DNA of 6,580 nt, from NCBI GenBank assembly GCA_023417885.1, contig JAEZED010000116.1:1-6580 (forward strand), given 5' to 3'. The position numbers and the translations under genes are program-made. The number at the start of each line of letters is the position of its first letter. Position 1 is the stretch's first letter. Below, one piece after another: positions 6,090 through 6,580 of the stretch. A model generated the notes under the pieces. That model ran no database searches. It was not told the origin of the DNA and was given only the letters and a program-made list of their open reading frames with translations. This stretch comes from Planctomycetota bacterium (GTDB taxonomy: Bacteria; Planctomycetota; Phycisphaerae; Tepidisphaerales; Tepidisphaeraceae).

Positions 6090-6580
6090 ATGATCCTTCC
6101 CCAGAGCCATCCCATCCACCGGCAGCAGCCCGCGAGGCGGGGGGCGCGCGCCTTCACCATCGCCGAGATGCTGGTGATCATCGGGATCATCCTGCTGGTG
6201 GCGGCCATCGCGCTGCCTGCCTTCACCGCGATCGTGGGAAGCCGGAGCATCGAGTCGGCGCGCAACGTGGTTGCGGCGAGCATCGTCCGGGCGCGCGGGG
6301 AGGCGATCCGTCGCGGTCAGCCGTGCGGGGTTTACTTCTTCGTCAGCCCCGACACGGGGCGCACGGGCGTGGCCCTGGTCACGCTCGACCCGCTGAGCGA
6401 TCCGGATCCGTACGACGAGTACAAGAGCTTCACGCGGTCCAACAGCCCGCCCCGCGACTACCAGGGCGGCACCTACGACCCGCTCCCGGCCGTCGACGAC
6501 GAGCCGGTCATGACCTCCGACCGCGTCGTCGTGCTCGGCGAGGACCACAACAACACCGCGTACACCGGCCGCTACGCGGC
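6090..6580 (+). CDS. Pseudopilin 5, GspH/FimT-like (partial, 3' end beyond window)
   Basis: The frame from ATG 6090 stays open to the window edge, giving 163 residues without a stop. The leader ends RRGARA|FTIAEMLVIIGIILLVAAIALPAF: predicted cleavage is after Ala21, Phe22 is +1 and Glu26 is +5. The next stretch, SARNVVAASIVRARGEAIRRGQPCGVYFF, matches the GspH/FimT pattern in which an amphipathic helix with a R-x-E-A-I-R-R-G-Q sequence leads into beta strands. In type II systems GspH belongs to the minor pseudopilin tip complex, so this is the best candidate minor subunit here. It begins 52 bp after the pseudopilin 4 stop with no obvious Shine-Dalgarno. The C-terminal half cannot be judged. 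Confidence 0.9.
   Translation, partial: MILPQSHPIHRQQPARRGARAFTIAEMLVIIGIILLVAAIALPAFTAIVGSRSIESARNVVAASIVRARGEAIRRGQPCGVYFFVSPDTGRTGVALVTLDPLSDPDPYDEYKSFTRSNSPPRDYQGGTYDPLPAVDDEPVMTSDRVVVLGEDHNNTAYTGRYA

Noticed and set aside
4955..6548. Minus-strand open frames 4955-6283 and 5862-6548
   Set aside because: They are shadows of pseudopilins 4 and 5, with Arg/His/Gly-rich composition and no recognisable domain.

Overview
The window is GC-rich DNA carrying one type II secretion / type IV pilus inner-membrane platform gene (gspF family) followed, all on the + strand, by five consecutive genes whose products begin with prepilin-type N-termini. The last of these runs off the right edge. The high GC content, the row of pseudopilins behind one gspF, and C-terminal motifs such as SAGPDG...DDN suggest a bacterium of the phylum Planctomycetota, perhaps class Phycisphaerae. 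That placement is an inference from protein style; the window holds no marker gene.

Layout: 1-614 has no convincing gene. It holds a C11/G9 homopolymer block at the left edge, then a 21-bp-period repeat array (seven good forward copies and four inverted copies, with degraded copies upstream), then a putative promoter at 462-482 and a GC-rich leader with competing hairpins. gspF occupies 615-1880. A 161-bp gap with a 12-bp-stem hairpin leads to pseudopilin 1 (2042-3136), pseudopilin 2 (3181-4242) and the atypical pseudopilin 3 (4261-4950). A 214-bp gap contains a second copy of the promoter-like motif. Pseudopilin 4 (5165-6037) and the partial GspH/FimT-like pseudopilin 5 (6090 to the edge) follow.

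How the genes fit together: GspF-type proteins form the inner-membrane platform on which a cytoplasmic ATPase drives assembly of pseudopilin subunits into a short periplasmic filament. The five prepilin-like proteins are candidate major and minor subunits of such a filament. No ATPase (GspE/PilB), secretin (GspD/PilQ) or prepilin peptidase (GspO/PilD) is encoded here, so the machine must be completed from elsewhere. The four complete pseudopilins look like variations on one plan: leader, hydrophobic helix, long divergent middle, a D-P/P-I-x-Y-like or related strand motif (least clear in pseudopilin 4), and a C-terminal Gly/Asp-rich loop. This fits duplication followed by divergence.

The observations most worth a second look are the phased inverted repeat array, the 18-of-21-bp motif shared by two intergenic regions, an EF-hand-like loop in pseudopilin 2, and the altered peptidase cleavage site of pseudopilin 3. 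Nothing here establishes a wholly new system; the core is a recognisable pseudopilus assembly locus.
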